In this document: piece by piece, positions 35,001 through 43,328 of the stretch
Numbering within the stretch: the first letter of the stretch is position 1
Layout: each line of letters opens with the position of its first letter
NCBI GenBank assembly: GCA_034430155.1
Contig: DAOUET010000037.1
Span: forward strand, 1 to 64,000
Direction of reading: 5' to 3'
Length of the DNA stretch: 64,000 nucleotides
From: DAOUET01 sp034430155
GTDB taxonomy: Bacteria > Chloroflexota > Anaerolineae > Anaerolineales > UBA4823
Translations under genes and position numbers: made by a program
The notes under the pieces: model-generated
The model's database searches: none
Told to the model about the DNA's origin: nothing
What the model saw: only the letters and a program-made list of their open reading frames with translations

Positions 35001-37468
35001 AGAAAACGCGCCACCTTTTCCGGATTATCGACTTCATACATATCGAAGTTAAAATCCCGGTAAATACCCCCAAAGGCGTCATAGCCATCCAGGCGTACCG
35101 GCAAGGGATCATCCCAGGCACCTTCATTAGCAATTGCTGCCCCGCTCAGCTGGATAGCACCTTCCCCTGACGTTATAGCCAATTCCAGGTTGTAAATATC
35201 CCCCTCAATTAAATTGACCGGTTGTTCGAACCTCATCATATAACCTGCGCCTTGCAGATTTCCCTCTGATACCAGCTCAGCTGTCAGATCTAGGCTTCCT
35301 TGTGGCATCTCTTGGCTGATGGGTGTTATCGTCACTTGCAGGCTGGTATTTTCAGAATTGGCTTCCAAGTCTTTTACATTAGCCAGGAGGATCTCGCTCA
35401 GTTCCCCTCCCTCCTTTGCAGTGAAGGACATGTAGTATGGCAAACCCGACCGGATGACACATTGGGGAGGGTTAGGGATGGTTTGATAGACCAATCCCGA
35501 AGGAGTTGCGATTTGGGCGATTAACGGCCCACACATATCGACACCCGTTTGACCTTTTGGCAGTTGCATCGATAGGGAATACGACTGGTCCTTTTCCAGC
35601 GGCACTGGCTGTTCCAAAGTGAGCAGGTAATCCTGGCTGTCAGGCGGATCCCCAAGAGCTGGATTGACAATTATTGAGGCTTTCCCCAAGGGCTGTTCAT
35701 TATTAGATCCCGAAGAAACCGTCAGCATCAAATCTACTGGATTGGCGCCATTTCCAGATGCTCCTATATGGGGCAGATAGATTTCAGCCAGATTTCCGTC
35801 TGATTTGGCTGTAAAAGTAGCGCTAAACGGTTGGCCTGGCGTCAGGCTGTACCCTTTCGCAAATGGTAGTGGCTGGTTATATAAACCCTTTCCGGTATCA
35901 ATCTGCAGGTTGAGTGCTCCCGGGATATTCTGGTAGATCCAGCGGGAAGCGGCGATTCGGGTAATCGGGTGGGTATAAATACTGTCGAAGGAAAGGGAAT
36001 AGGCTGCTGTTGTGATAAGAACAAAACCCCCGACTGAGAAAGCCAGCAAGCGTGACCACCTTCCTTTCAGGAACGCTGGTCGCCTGGATGTATCCCCATC
36101 CTGGTTTTCACTTATTGAAGGTGCGCTCTCATCTGCAATGGTCTTCGTCCAAGCACGATCATATAGCTTTATCACGCTCCAAGCCGCGAAGATCGCTAAA
36201 GTCGGGTAAACCAACAGCTGGTAGCGCATGGTTGGATTATTGGGTAATGATTGCCAGGTGAAGTAAAACCCCGTCCAACCCCATAGCAAGATATGATGTC
36301 CCCATTCTGTTGTGTGCTTGCGCCAGCTGCTCACCATCCTCCAGGCGCTCCACAAGAATCCCACCCAGGCCAGTAATCCCAGGGGTAAGCCCAACCCCCA
36401 CAGAACCATGTTCTGCCAGGCGAACCAGACTGGCCGGTTTACCCATTGCAAATTGGGGGGAAACCCCAGGTCTCCTTTTAGTTGTTCTTGTAAAGAACGC
36501 AAGTTTCCCAACCATACCTGATTGAGTCGCAGTCCCAGAACTCCGGGTCCGCTGAAGGCATACGGTTGAAATATTCGAAAGATCAAGACACTTGTCAGTG
36601 CAGCTGCCACCAGGTAGATTACCGCTTCTTGTGCTCGGTCTCTCTGCCGGGCGCCTGGCTCGTTTGTCAACCGGATTAGCATGGCTACTGGTAGCAGCAA
36701 CGCCAGAGGCGCAGCATTGATCTTTGAAGCCATTGCCATGCCCAACGCCAGCCCAAAACCAACGCTTGGCTTGAAAAGTGGGTGGCCAATAAAGCGCTTA
36801 ATCCCAAATACACCTCTGAGTTCCTGATCTTCATTACCAGGAACCGATGCAATCATAGCGTTTTGACCAGAACCGAGTGAATCAGACTCACGCTCGCTAC
36901 TACGACCCAAGGCTACTACTACCGCCAAATAAATCGTAATCATCGCGAAAAACGTTGTGAAGGTATCCATCGTAAAGAAGTGGGATTGTTGGATTTGCAG
37001 GACGGAAAAGGCTGAGAACGCCGCCGCCAGTAAGCCGACGCGTTCATCAAAAACTCGTTTTGCTGTCAGGTATACAAACAGCACCGTTCCTAAATCCGCC
37101 AGCGCAGATAGCACCCGGCCCACATTGGTCATCACATCCAGCCCCGAATGACCGTAAAGCCATTCGACCAGATAACGGGTTAAAAACATCGGCAGCGTAC
37201 CATAGACATAAAAACCGTATCCACGATTGTTCGGATTGAGGCTCGAATTGGCTGTATCCCAATATTCTGCCAAGCTTTTCACCGGTGAGATATCCGATCC
37301 GACCATCACCAAGAAACGCTCATCAGGATGCAAATATTGGTATTCACCCCAATAAATCCCCTCGAAACGCAAGTATGCCGCGGCCAACAAGATATAAACC
37401 AGCAGCAAAGTGTATAACAAGCGGCTACGAGATGGTCGTACTTGTGCGGATGAAGCCATTTTCACCAT
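32039..37468 (-). CDS. Giant fusion: GT39-like glycosyltransferase plus Chlor_Arch_YYY domain
   Basis: 1809 residues. Residues 1 to about 530 are a PMT/GT39-like membrane unit, with YLHPDERFLVMVG supplying the acidic loop and QQSHFFTMDTFTTFF. About residues 540-1000 are a soluble beta-rich ectodomain. From about residue 1000 to the end is a complete YYY unit (GGEKPMDFSYFNAVLKST, PPFDPWFSGG, YYYYG) that resembles the 840-residue neighbour along its length. It ends with a soluble tail like that neighbour's (NVRYIVVGQLERALYP). A start at the second in-frame ATG (37459) is also possible. The fusion implies that GT39 and YYY modules act on the same substrate. Family function is unknown. Confidence 0.85.
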   Translation of the reverse strand: MVKMASSAQVRPSRSRLLYTLLLVYILLAAAYLRFEGIYWGEYQYLHPDERFLVMVGSDISPVKSLAEYWDTANSSLNPNNRGYGFYVYGTLPMFLTRYLVEWLYGHSGLDVMTNVGRVLSALADLGTVLFVYLTAKRVFDERVGLLAAAFSAFSVLQIQQSHFFTMDTFTTFFAMITIYLAVVVALGRSSERESDSLGSGQNAMIASVPGNEDQELRGVFGIKRFIGHPLFKPSVGFGLALGMAMASKINAAPLALLLPVAMLIRLTNEPGARQRDRAQEAVIYLVAAALTSVLIFRIFQPYAFSGPGVLGLRLNQVWLGNLRSLQEQLKGDLGFPPNLQWVNRPVWFAWQNMVLWGLGLPLGLLAWVGFLWSAWRMVSSWRKHTTEWGHHILLWGWTGFYFTWQSLPNNPTMRYQLLVYPTLAIFAAWSVIKLYDRAWTKTIADESAPSISENQDGDTSRRPAFLKGRWSRLLAFSVGGFVLITTAAYSLSFDSIYTHPITRIAASRWIYQNIPGALNLQIDTGKGLYNQPLPFAKGYSLTPGQPFSATFTAKSDGNLAEIYLPHIGASGNGANPVDLMLTVSSGSNNEQPLGKASIIVNPALGDPPDSQDYLLTLEQPVPLEKDQSYSLSMQLPKGQTGVDMCGPLIAQIATPSGLVYQTIPNPPQCVIRSGLPYYMSFTAKEGGELSEILLANVKDLEANSENTSLQVTITPISQEMPQGSLDLTAELVSEGNLQGAGYMMRFEQPVNLIEGDIYNLELAITSGEGAIQLSGAAIANEGAWDDPLPVRLDGYDAFGGIYRDFNFDMYEVDNPEKVARFLDILDQTDYILISSSREWASLPRLPQRFPMTTQYYRSLIGCPPERSIEWCYNVAETGMFQGELGFDLVKVFISNPTLGPWQINDQAAEEAFTVYDHPKVFIFKKNSTFDPLKVQNILGSVDLSHVNYGNDLKSASVPKDMMLPAGRLISQQEGGTWSQLFNSDALQNRFPAIGLVIWYIVVALLGLVSYPIVRIAMEGLPDKGYPLARTAGLLILSYIVWLAGSFSVPFSRLTISIVLVLMILLAGYLTYRQREALREEWRTRKKYFLLVEGLFLAFFVLDLLIRLGNPDLWHPWKGGEKPMDFSYFNAVLKSTSFPPFDPWFSGGYINYYYYGFVLVGVLVKWLGIVPAIAYNLILPTVFALIALGAFSVGWNLIQGKGVGVDRRIRTQPIQKLSLFSGLAGALGMVVLGNLGTLRMIYQGYQRLAAPGGVIENASILTRWVWAVRGFVQAILGTQLPYALADWYWLPSRVIPAPNEVEPITEFPFFTVLYGDPHAHLFALPLALLALSWAISVVFGRAWAPTKTGTNRRSYLQVGLSFLLGGMTIGALRPTNTWDLPTYLVLGAVALGYAVWRYYRRESGDSTSFFGLSVKAIRTLLVIGGITLLVGLAFLLYQPYAYWYVQGYKSIELWKGTHTPLWSYLTHWGLFLFVIVSWMVWETRQWMASTPLSSVRKLAPYWGLIMAGGVLSLVWVVVLVYVGVSIAWLVLPLAAWAGILILRPDMSDAKRVVLFMVGSGLVLTLMVEVVVLRGDVARMNTVFKFSLQAWTLFAVSAAAALVWLLIELADWLPGWRSAWQIALVGLVASAGLYPLLGATAKIKDRMASNAPHTLNGMAFMQYAVYNDLNTSLDLSQDYDGIRWMQENIQGSPTIVEGNMVEYHWATRYTIYTGLPDVIGWNWHQRQQRAAAPEDVVTDRINQVNEFYFTIDLNQARDFLRQFNVRYIVVGQLERALYPGLGLNKFEELNGSLWKLVYHEGETDIYEVLP

Positions 37469-37542
37469 ATCTAAGCGCTGTGCAAGACCATTAAATAAAG
37501 CCTTGAATTTTGCCTAGCGAGAGCATGATTAGCTCGAAACCA

Positions 37543-39756
37543 TTACTGCCCACCAGAGGTTCCTTCGGGTGGGACAAAGTAGATCAGAAAATCTTTTGTT
37601 TCCACTTTGGATTTGTAGGTCGTCAACCAGCCATGAGGGTACATTTCTTGTAGTGCTTCCAAAGCAGCCTGGTCTTCGGGTTTAATCAGGAACAGTTTGG
37701 GGCCTGGGACACCCAGCGTTTCTTGGAATGATTCCGGCCAAAGAGCATAATCTTTGATCGGGTACCCGGCATCGATACCCACCAAACGTGTATCCACCCA
37801 ATAAGGATAAGGGACGACCCAGGCGCTATCCGGGTTTCCCACTGAATCAGCAAAAGCGCGTATCACATTCCCCAGCTCTGTAGTATTCCAAGAAGACATG
37901 CGATACTGTTGGTAATATCGGTTGAACACCAGATCAAAATTTTGAATGCTCGCCAAGGCTAGCAATAAAAGCCCGAGACCCCAGGCCATCTGTGCTCCCC
38001 GCGGTCTAGCCAAATGGGATTTAACGGTGCGAAACAACCCGTCCATGGCAATACCAATAATCAAAAAGACTGGAACGATCGCACCCCCAGTTCGATAAAG
38101 GTTCGGGTTCTCAATCGGGAATGCCAGGGCCAATATTGAGGGGAGCATGAGCAAAGGTATGGAGACCAGGAGGAAAACATCCAGCCAATGACGTTGTTGC
38201 AGATATCGTACCAGGATAACGATCACACCGAGGAAGAATAATGCTCCGCTCACAACTCCCAATGCGGGATAATAGGGAATCGAAGCCAGCCATACATTCC
38301 CCCCTTCCCAGAAAAACATGATTATTGCATTCCATAGATTCCCTAAAAAGATCAGCCAGGCTGGTCCGGGTAACTGTCGCTCTAACGATCCCATCCTTGT
38401 AAGCGATCGAAAGGCAATTTCCTGCGGGTAGTCTTTTATAAAGCGCATCATTGGCACGAAAATCACTAAGGAGACCAGTACCAGCGCGACAAATTGCCAG
38501 ATTACCTGCTTCCGTTGTCCTTGCGACTGCCGATGGACCAGATATAAGCATATACCCACGATAACAACCAAAGGGAGAATGCGATCGGCAGTATAACCAT
38601 ACATGCTCAAACCAAGCGAAATACCAGCTAATATGAAATCATTACGCCGCGCCCTGCGAAGGCCCCTTAGTAGATAATAGAATGTCGTTGCAGTGAATAA
38701 TGGATAGAAAGGAAACCGTAAACCCACTCTCGCAATTACGTTGGGCCAGTAGGCAATCCCAGTAAATACCATCGCCCACAACCCAATTCTTCGATTCCCC
38801 ACTTCCTTTCCTAGAAGATAAATATAAGGCAAGACTAGCAAACCAACCAAACTGGTTGCCATCTTTAACGTAATAAATGATAACCCTGTTCCAGATGCCC
38901 TCGCAATGAAGGCATTCAAGTACATAATCAAAGCTTCCCGACCAGCGTTTCGCGGAAAGAATATATGCCACTGTCCGTTAAGCACATCCGATACATCCAA
39001 TAATTTCTCAGCATGATCGCTGGTCATCTCTGGAGGTACCTGCGCCAAATGATAAAGCCGAAAGAATAAGACCAGGACCCCCATCGCCAGGATTAGGACC
39101 GTCCTCCGTGAGATTAGCACATGCCAGTGTTTTTGATGTGTGAACTCCCCTAGCTGGACCAGCCATCTGGATGCCTGCCTAGCGGGTTGCCAAAACGCAT
39201 AGACGAAACTGCCTATTGCCATGAACCATAGGAAAAGATTGATAGGTGTGAACAGATTGCCGCCTAAGGTCAAGAAAGCCATCACAGCCAGGACTAGGCC
39301 AGTCAACAGGGCATAAGCGTTCACATCCAGAGCATCAAGTCGCTTTTCAATTGCTGGAATTGTGGCTGTTTTCCACTCCCCTCGCCTGATAGCCCAAATC
39401 AGCCAACCGGTAGATAGAACGAAGAAGAAAATCCCCAGGTTCATCGATCGATCTGGTGGCACCAGGGATCGTTGGGCAATCGCCGCCAGGGCAAGCGCCA
39501 CTATGGAACGCCAGGGCCAAGAGACTACCCGTTGAGTAGCAGTCTCTTGGATATCTGTAGCAGCTGTTAGGGGGGTTGCCAGGTCTGATGCCTGCCATGA
39601 GGGTGCACCCACCAGTCCAGGCTCTTTGCGATCAATCGCCGGCTTCGGTCGAGGGACCTCTTGGGCCTTTAAAGCAGGGATTTCAATTTGAATGCCCTTC
39701 CAGGGCATCAATTTAGCTTTTATATAATCAAGGACACTCGGCTCTTTATCTGCCAT
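37543..39756 (-). CDS. GT39/ArnT-like membrane glycosyltransferase
   Basis: 737 residues. The first 80 residues are soluble and Pro/Lys-rich. About 12-14 hydrophobic segments follow. A catalytic-loop candidate lies after a membrane segment near residue 240 (LAQVPPEMTSDHAEKLLDVS), with the acidic pair D/E typical of GT-C enzymes, then FPRNAGREALIMYLNAF. The C-terminal 110 residues form a soluble domain (WVVPYPYWVDTRLVGIDAGY). It probably uses a polyprenyl-phosphate sugar donor on the outer membrane face; acceptor unknown. It is followed after 74 bases by the 1809-residue fusion gene. An unusual inverted repeat lies about 100 bases upstream. Confidence 0.8.
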   Translation of the reverse strand: MADKEPSVLDYIKAKLMPWKGIQIEIPALKAQEVPRPKPAIDRKEPGLVGAPSWQASDLATPLTAATDIQETATQRVVSWPWRSIVALALAAIAQRSLVPPDRSMNLGIFFFVLSTGWLIWAIRRGEWKTATIPAIEKRLDALDVNAYALLTGLVLAVMAFLTLGGNLFTPINLFLWFMAIGSFVYAFWQPARQASRWLVQLGEFTHQKHWHVLISRRTVLILAMGVLVLFFRLYHLAQVPPEMTSDHAEKLLDVSDVLNGQWHIFFPRNAGREALIMYLNAFIARASGTGLSFITLKMATSLVGLLVLPYIYLLGKEVGNRRIGLWAMVFTGIAYWPNVIARVGLRFPFYPLFTATTFYYLLRGLRRARRNDFILAGISLGLSMYGYTADRILPLVVIVGICLYLVHRQSQGQRKQVIWQFVALVLVSLVIFVPMMRFIKDYPQEIAFRSLTRMGSLERQLPGPAWLIFLGNLWNAIIMFFWEGGNVWLASIPYYPALGVVSGALFFLGVIVILVRYLQQRHWLDVFLLVSIPLLMLPSILALAFPIENPNLYRTGGAIVPVFLIIGIAMDGLFRTVKSHLARPRGAQMAWGLGLLLLALASIQNFDLVFNRYYQQYRMSSWNTTELGNVIRAFADSVGNPDSAWVVPYPYWVDTRLVGIDAGYPIKDYALWPESFQETLGVPGPKLFLIKPEDQAALEALQEMYPHGWLTTYKSKVETKDFLIYFVPPEGTSGGQ

Positions 39757-39856
39757 CTGATAACACCATCACCGAGACGGATTGAACCTGGGGTATATCA
39801 TACCGTACAACAAATCCATCCGGGTGGCCATGCTCTTACAGGTATTCACACATAAA

Positions 39857-39873
39857 TCAATCATGATGATTGA
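39857..39873. repeat. Perfect inverted repeat, possible operator
   Basis: TCAATCAT-G-ATGATTGA is an uninterrupted 8+1+8 dyad in the 232-base gap upstream of the 737-residue glycosyltransferase gene. Its size and symmetry suit a dimeric regulator, but no regulator gene is adjacent and no promoter is clearly overlapped. Confidence 0.35.
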
Positions 39874-39988
39874 CAACTTCATTCCTATTTTCGTCAAAAT
39901 TCAGCTGGCTATGTCGATTTTCTGATACCAATCCCGGAAGTAACTTTCATACCGTTTATAGTAAAAGTAGGGTAATGGTATGCCGGTC

Positions 39989-41149
39989 TCACAGCTGTGA
40001 TTTTATCTCTTCATAGAGAGCCTCGTAAGCCGCCGCAGTATTATCCGGTTTAAACCGCAAGCGAATCTCTTCGGGGTTTGCGTGTATGGCTTGTGGTTCT
40101 GCCAGGACAGAGTGCAAGGTTTTAGCCAAACTTTCCGAATCGCCAACCGGGAAGGTCTTTCCCATCCCGGTGATCGCGATTGGTTGCCGTACACCGGGTA
40201 AATCCGAAGCAACTACCGGCGCTCCATTCATCATGGCTTCAACCTGCACCAGTCCAAAAGATTCAGTTGAATTCAGACTCGGAACCACCAAGGCATCCAG
40301 GTTCGCGTAATAAGCTGCCATATTATCCGGGTTCAGCACGCCGAGAAACTGCCATTGCCCTTCACCCTGATACTTCTTGATGACAGGGAACAATCTCCTG
40401 GCATATTCTTCTTCTCCCAAGACATCCAGATACTGACCTGCATAGAGCACTGTCGCCTTTGGATAAATTTCTAATATGGGTGGTAAGGCATCCAAGAGTA
40501 CTTCCACTCCTTTTTCGGCAGCAAAACGTGCAGCCATTCCAATTACAGGACCCCTCCCCTCCAGTCCGTGCTCTTGCTTGAACAGGCGAATCATCTCACC
40601 AGAAGCTGGCGGAAGTTCAACCGGAGGTAGAATAGTCCGTACTTTTCGGTAGTAGCGCCTGGTATAGGGTGAATTCGCAGCATAATCCTGGGTATAAGTG
40701 ACAATTCGGTGAGCAGAGAGAGCCGCTAGATTGTTCATCAACCTGATGGCTTGATCTGCCACCCTATTGAACCAGCCTGGCGGTAGCTTAAGGTCACAAT
40801 GATATGTCAACACGGTTGGTTTCTTCAACAAACGACCGCGCAAGGCAATTCCAGCTGCGTCAAATTGCGGCAAGTGTAAATGGATCACCTCATTCTCCAA
40901 TGCCAGACGGGTGGCTAGAAACCCGATTGTGGGCATGATCACACCTTTGCTGATGCGCATGACGACCGGAGCACGTACGATCTTTACTCCATCCATAACT
41001 TCGTACCTGGGTGTCGATGCATCAAATTGGGAAGTCAAAATCGTCACCTGGTGCCCTCGCCGTGCCAGTGCTGTTGCCAGGCGTTCCGTGTAGATCGTCA
41101 GCCCACTGATGTGCGGGCGATAATATGTTAATGCCGTTAATATCCGCAT
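39989..41149 (-). CDS. GT4-family glycosyltransferase
   Basis: 386 residues, GT-B fold. The N-terminal acceptor domain begins MRILTALTYYRPHISGLTIY, with the glycine-rich GLTIYTERLA. The C-terminal donor domain has GMAARFAAEKGVEVLLDA and the E-x7-E motif in NSTESFGLVQVEAMMNG. GT4 retaining enzymes add sugars from nucleotide donors to lipid or polysaccharide acceptors in the cytoplasm. The gene follows the epimerase by 72 bases on the same strand and likely works in the same glycan pathway. No clear ribosome binding site precedes the ATG. The sugar is not predictable. Confidence 0.92.
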   Translation of the reverse strand: MRILTALTYYRPHISGLTIYTERLATALARRGHQVTILTSQFDASTPRYEVMDGVKIVRAPVVMRISKGVIMPTIGFLATRLALENEVIHLHLPQFDAAGIALRGRLLKKPTVLTYHCDLKLPPGWFNRVADQAIRLMNNLAALSAHRIVTYTQDYAANSPYTRRYYRKVRTILPPVELPPASGEMIRLFKQEHGLEGRGPVIGMAARFAAEKGVEVLLDALPPILEIYPKATVLYAGQYLDVLGEEEYARRLFPVIKKYQGEGQWQFLGVLNPDNMAAYYANLDALVVPSLNSTESFGLVQVEAMMNGAPVVASDLPGVRQPIAITGMGKTFPVGDSESLAKTLHSVLAEPQAIHANPEEIRLRFKPDNTAAAYEALYEEIKSQL

Positions 41150-41221
41150 AAGAAGAATTTCACTCCGAAGTCGTTATTAAAACATAAAACCTCGGCAAGG
41201 ATCATTAACCAATCGTAAGGA

Positions 41222-42250
41222 TTATGTAAATAAATCCCGGTTTTCCTGCACCCAATTGACCAACTGTTGAAGCCCTTCTTCCACCCCAATTTTCGGCTTC
41301 CAGTCCAGCTGAGCCGCGGCTTTGCGAATATCGGAAACGTAAACTTGCTGGTCACCGGGTCGCCAATCTCCCCATGACACTGGGATTTCCCGTCCAAGCA
41401 GCTTCACCAGCATTGGTTCAAATTCATACCAAATCGAAAGCGTATTCGCCGGGCCTCCTCCGATGTTGAAGGCTTCTCCTGCCACCGAGTCGATTTTAAT
41501 CACGGCTTTATCATAAACATCCAGTAAATCCCAGACATGCAGTACATCCCGCACCTGCTTGCCATCTCCATAAATCGTGATCGGACGGCCGTTTACAGCC
41601 GCGATGGCAAACCAGGCCAGCCAGCCCTGGTCTTCGATGCCAAACTGGCGTGGCCCGTAAATACAACTCTGTCTGAACACCACTGTTGGCAATCCGTATA
41701 TACGCTGGTAATCTCGCACGTATTGGTCGCCCGCTCCTTTTGAGCAACCATACGGAGAATGAAAATCAAGGGGGAAATACTCGGAAACACCCCAGGGCAT
41801 CTCTGCATAACGATAACATGTCGCTTCCTCAACGATCGGCACCCCCTCCATACCACCATATACTTTATTGGTGGAAGCGTAGAGCAGGATCGGGTTGCGC
41901 CTGGAGGTTCGTGCAGCTTCTAGTACATTGAACGTCCCCAATGCATTACATTCAAAATCATCTCGTGGGTTCAGGACAGAAGTAGTCACAGCTACCTGCC
42001 CAGCCAGATGTACGATTACATCTGCCAGACTGGCTTCCCGTGTGATCAAATCAGCATTGCGTACGTCTCCCGCAACCAGGTTAAATGCATCCTTGCCGTA
42101 GGTTGTCTGCAACCATTTTAGATTGTCTCGAGCTCCAGCTCGTGAGAGGTTATCAAAAACGGTGACATTTTTACCGCCTTCAAGTAAACGCGACACGTAG
42201 TTGGAGCCAATAAATCCTGCGCCTCCGGTCACCAGGTAATTATCAGCCAT
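41222..42250 (-). CDS. NAD-dependent NDP-sugar epimerase (CDP-paratose 2-epimerase-like)
   Basis: 342 residues, extended SDR fold. The NAD-binding motif is TGGAGFIG at residues 8-15. The active-site Y-x3-K is Y-G-C-S-K in SPYGCSKGAGDQYVRDY, and the catalytic Ser/Thr is in YASTNKVYGG. The stretch VVFRQSCIYGPRQFG and the following DQGWLAWF are characteristic of the CDP-tyvelose/paratose 2-epimerase group rather than GalE. It makes an activated sugar in the cytoplasm, probably for the neighbouring GT4 enzyme. A GGAAAAGG ribosome binding site precedes the ATG. The precise substrate is uncertain. Confidence 0.85.
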   Translation of the reverse strand: MADNYLVTGGAGFIGSNYVSRLLEGGKNVTVFDNLSRAGARDNLKWLQTTYGKDAFNLVAGDVRNADLITREASLADVIVHLAGQVAVTTSVLNPRDDFECNALGTFNVLEAARTSRRNPILLYASTNKVYGGMEGVPIVEEATCYRYAEMPWGVSEYFPLDFHSPYGCSKGAGDQYVRDYQRIYGLPTVVFRQSCIYGPRQFGIEDQGWLAWFAIAAVNGRPITIYGDGKQVRDVLHVWDLLDVYDKAVIKIDSVAGEAFNIGGGPANTLSIWYEFEPMLVKLLGREIPVSWGDWRPGDQQVYVSDIRKAAAQLDWKPKIGVEEGLQQLVNWVQENRDLFT

Positions 42251-42292
42251 ACCTTTTCCTTAATAAGAGTTTCCTCGTAAAAATCATATTTC

Positions 42293-43264
42293 TCATTTCG
42301 AATCAATCCCGTTGTTTCCCCTATAGAACTTTGGTGCTCCATCCCTTAATCGCCGGTATAAATGCCCGAGCGATTCGCCTTCCCTCACCAACGCAATTGC
42401 CCCAAAAACTCCCGTCACCCCGATATTCAGGAGATGGCTGGCCAAAGCATACGCCAAGCCAATCGAGGTTGAGACCCCAAATAGTGAAAGCGCTCCTACC
42501 CAGGCCGCTTCAACCACCCCTATATAAGCAGGAGAGGAGGGGATCGCCACACCCAAGGCTACTATACCCTGGCCAAACAGAGCCCACAAGAATCTGGCAT
42601 CTGGTAAGAAAGCTAACAATAGCAGATATTGAGCGCCCAGGGCGAGGCTCCAGGTGACCAGCATCCATATTAACACCATGAGAAAGCGTCTTACCTGCAT
42701 CAAAGCAGCCAGGCCAGAGGTAAAAGATCGTAGTTGTTGCTGCCCCATGCGCTGTAAATACGGCCAACGAGCGCTAAATCTATCGATTTTCTCCAAAACC
42801 CAATCCTGGTAACGTGCCAGTAAGTGTAATGCAGCCAGGCCGGCCAGAACCAGAACCACCACACCTAACGCGATCGGGCGTGCCTGTGGCCCTCCAAAGG
42901 CGTAAGGCAGGCTGTATAAAACCATGCCCGCTACCAGAGCCAGATCAAAAGCCCGCTCGATCAGGATCGTGGGGAATACCCGCCAAAAACCCAACCCCTT
43001 CCTGCCCATCAGAAAAGCCCGGCCAAATTCTCCTAACCGGAACGGCAAAATATTGTTCATCAGATATCCCGCGTTTAATATCAAGAACACCCGGCTGGTG
43101 GAGACCTCTTCCTGTAAAAGAGTTCGCCAGGCCATAGCCCGGGCGACCAACCCTAGCACATACAGGATGAAAACTGGGAAGAGAAAACCGTAATGAACCT
43201 GCTGCAAAATCTTGGCGACATCCTGTAAATTAACAAAATAGAGCAGGATCGCCACTGCAACCAA
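42293..43264 (-). CDS. LPG-synthase-TM/UPF0104 flippase-like membrane protein
   Basis: At least 323 residues with about eight membrane segments, of the lysylphosphatidylglycerol synthase TM family (AglD-like). Family features include LNAGYLMNNILPFRLGEFGRAFLMG near residue 85 and IPSSPAYIGVVEAAWVGAL near residue 250. Members are linked to lipid-linked sugar or lipid translocation. The first usual start is a TTG at 43264 without a ribosome binding site, which would cut the first membrane helix. In-frame coding continues upstream to about 43327, adding about 21 residues including KEVWRYLPGLVVSL, where only rare start codons (ATC at 43327, ATT) are available behind a good GGAGAGG. It follows lepA directly and heads the glycan island. 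Confidence 0.82.
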   Translation of the reverse strand: MVAVAILLYFVNLQDVAKILQQVHYGFLFPVFILYVLGLVARAMAWRTLLQEEVSTSRVFLILNAGYLMNNILPFRLGEFGRAFLMGRKGLGFWRVFPTILIERAFDLALVAGMVLYSLPYAFGGPQARPIALGVVVLVLAGLAALHLLARYQDWVLEKIDRFSARWPYLQRMGQQQLRSFTSGLAALMQVRRFLMVLIWMLVTWSLALGAQYLLLLAFLPDARFLWALFGQGIVALGVAIPSSPAYIGVVEAAWVGALSLFGVSTSIGLAYALASHLLNIGVTGVFGAIALVREGESLGHLYRRLRDGAPKFYRGNNGIDSK

Positions 43265-43328
43265 GCTTACTACCAGACCTGGCAGATAACGCCAGACTTC
43301 CTTTCGATGCGTCCTTTGCGTGGCGATT

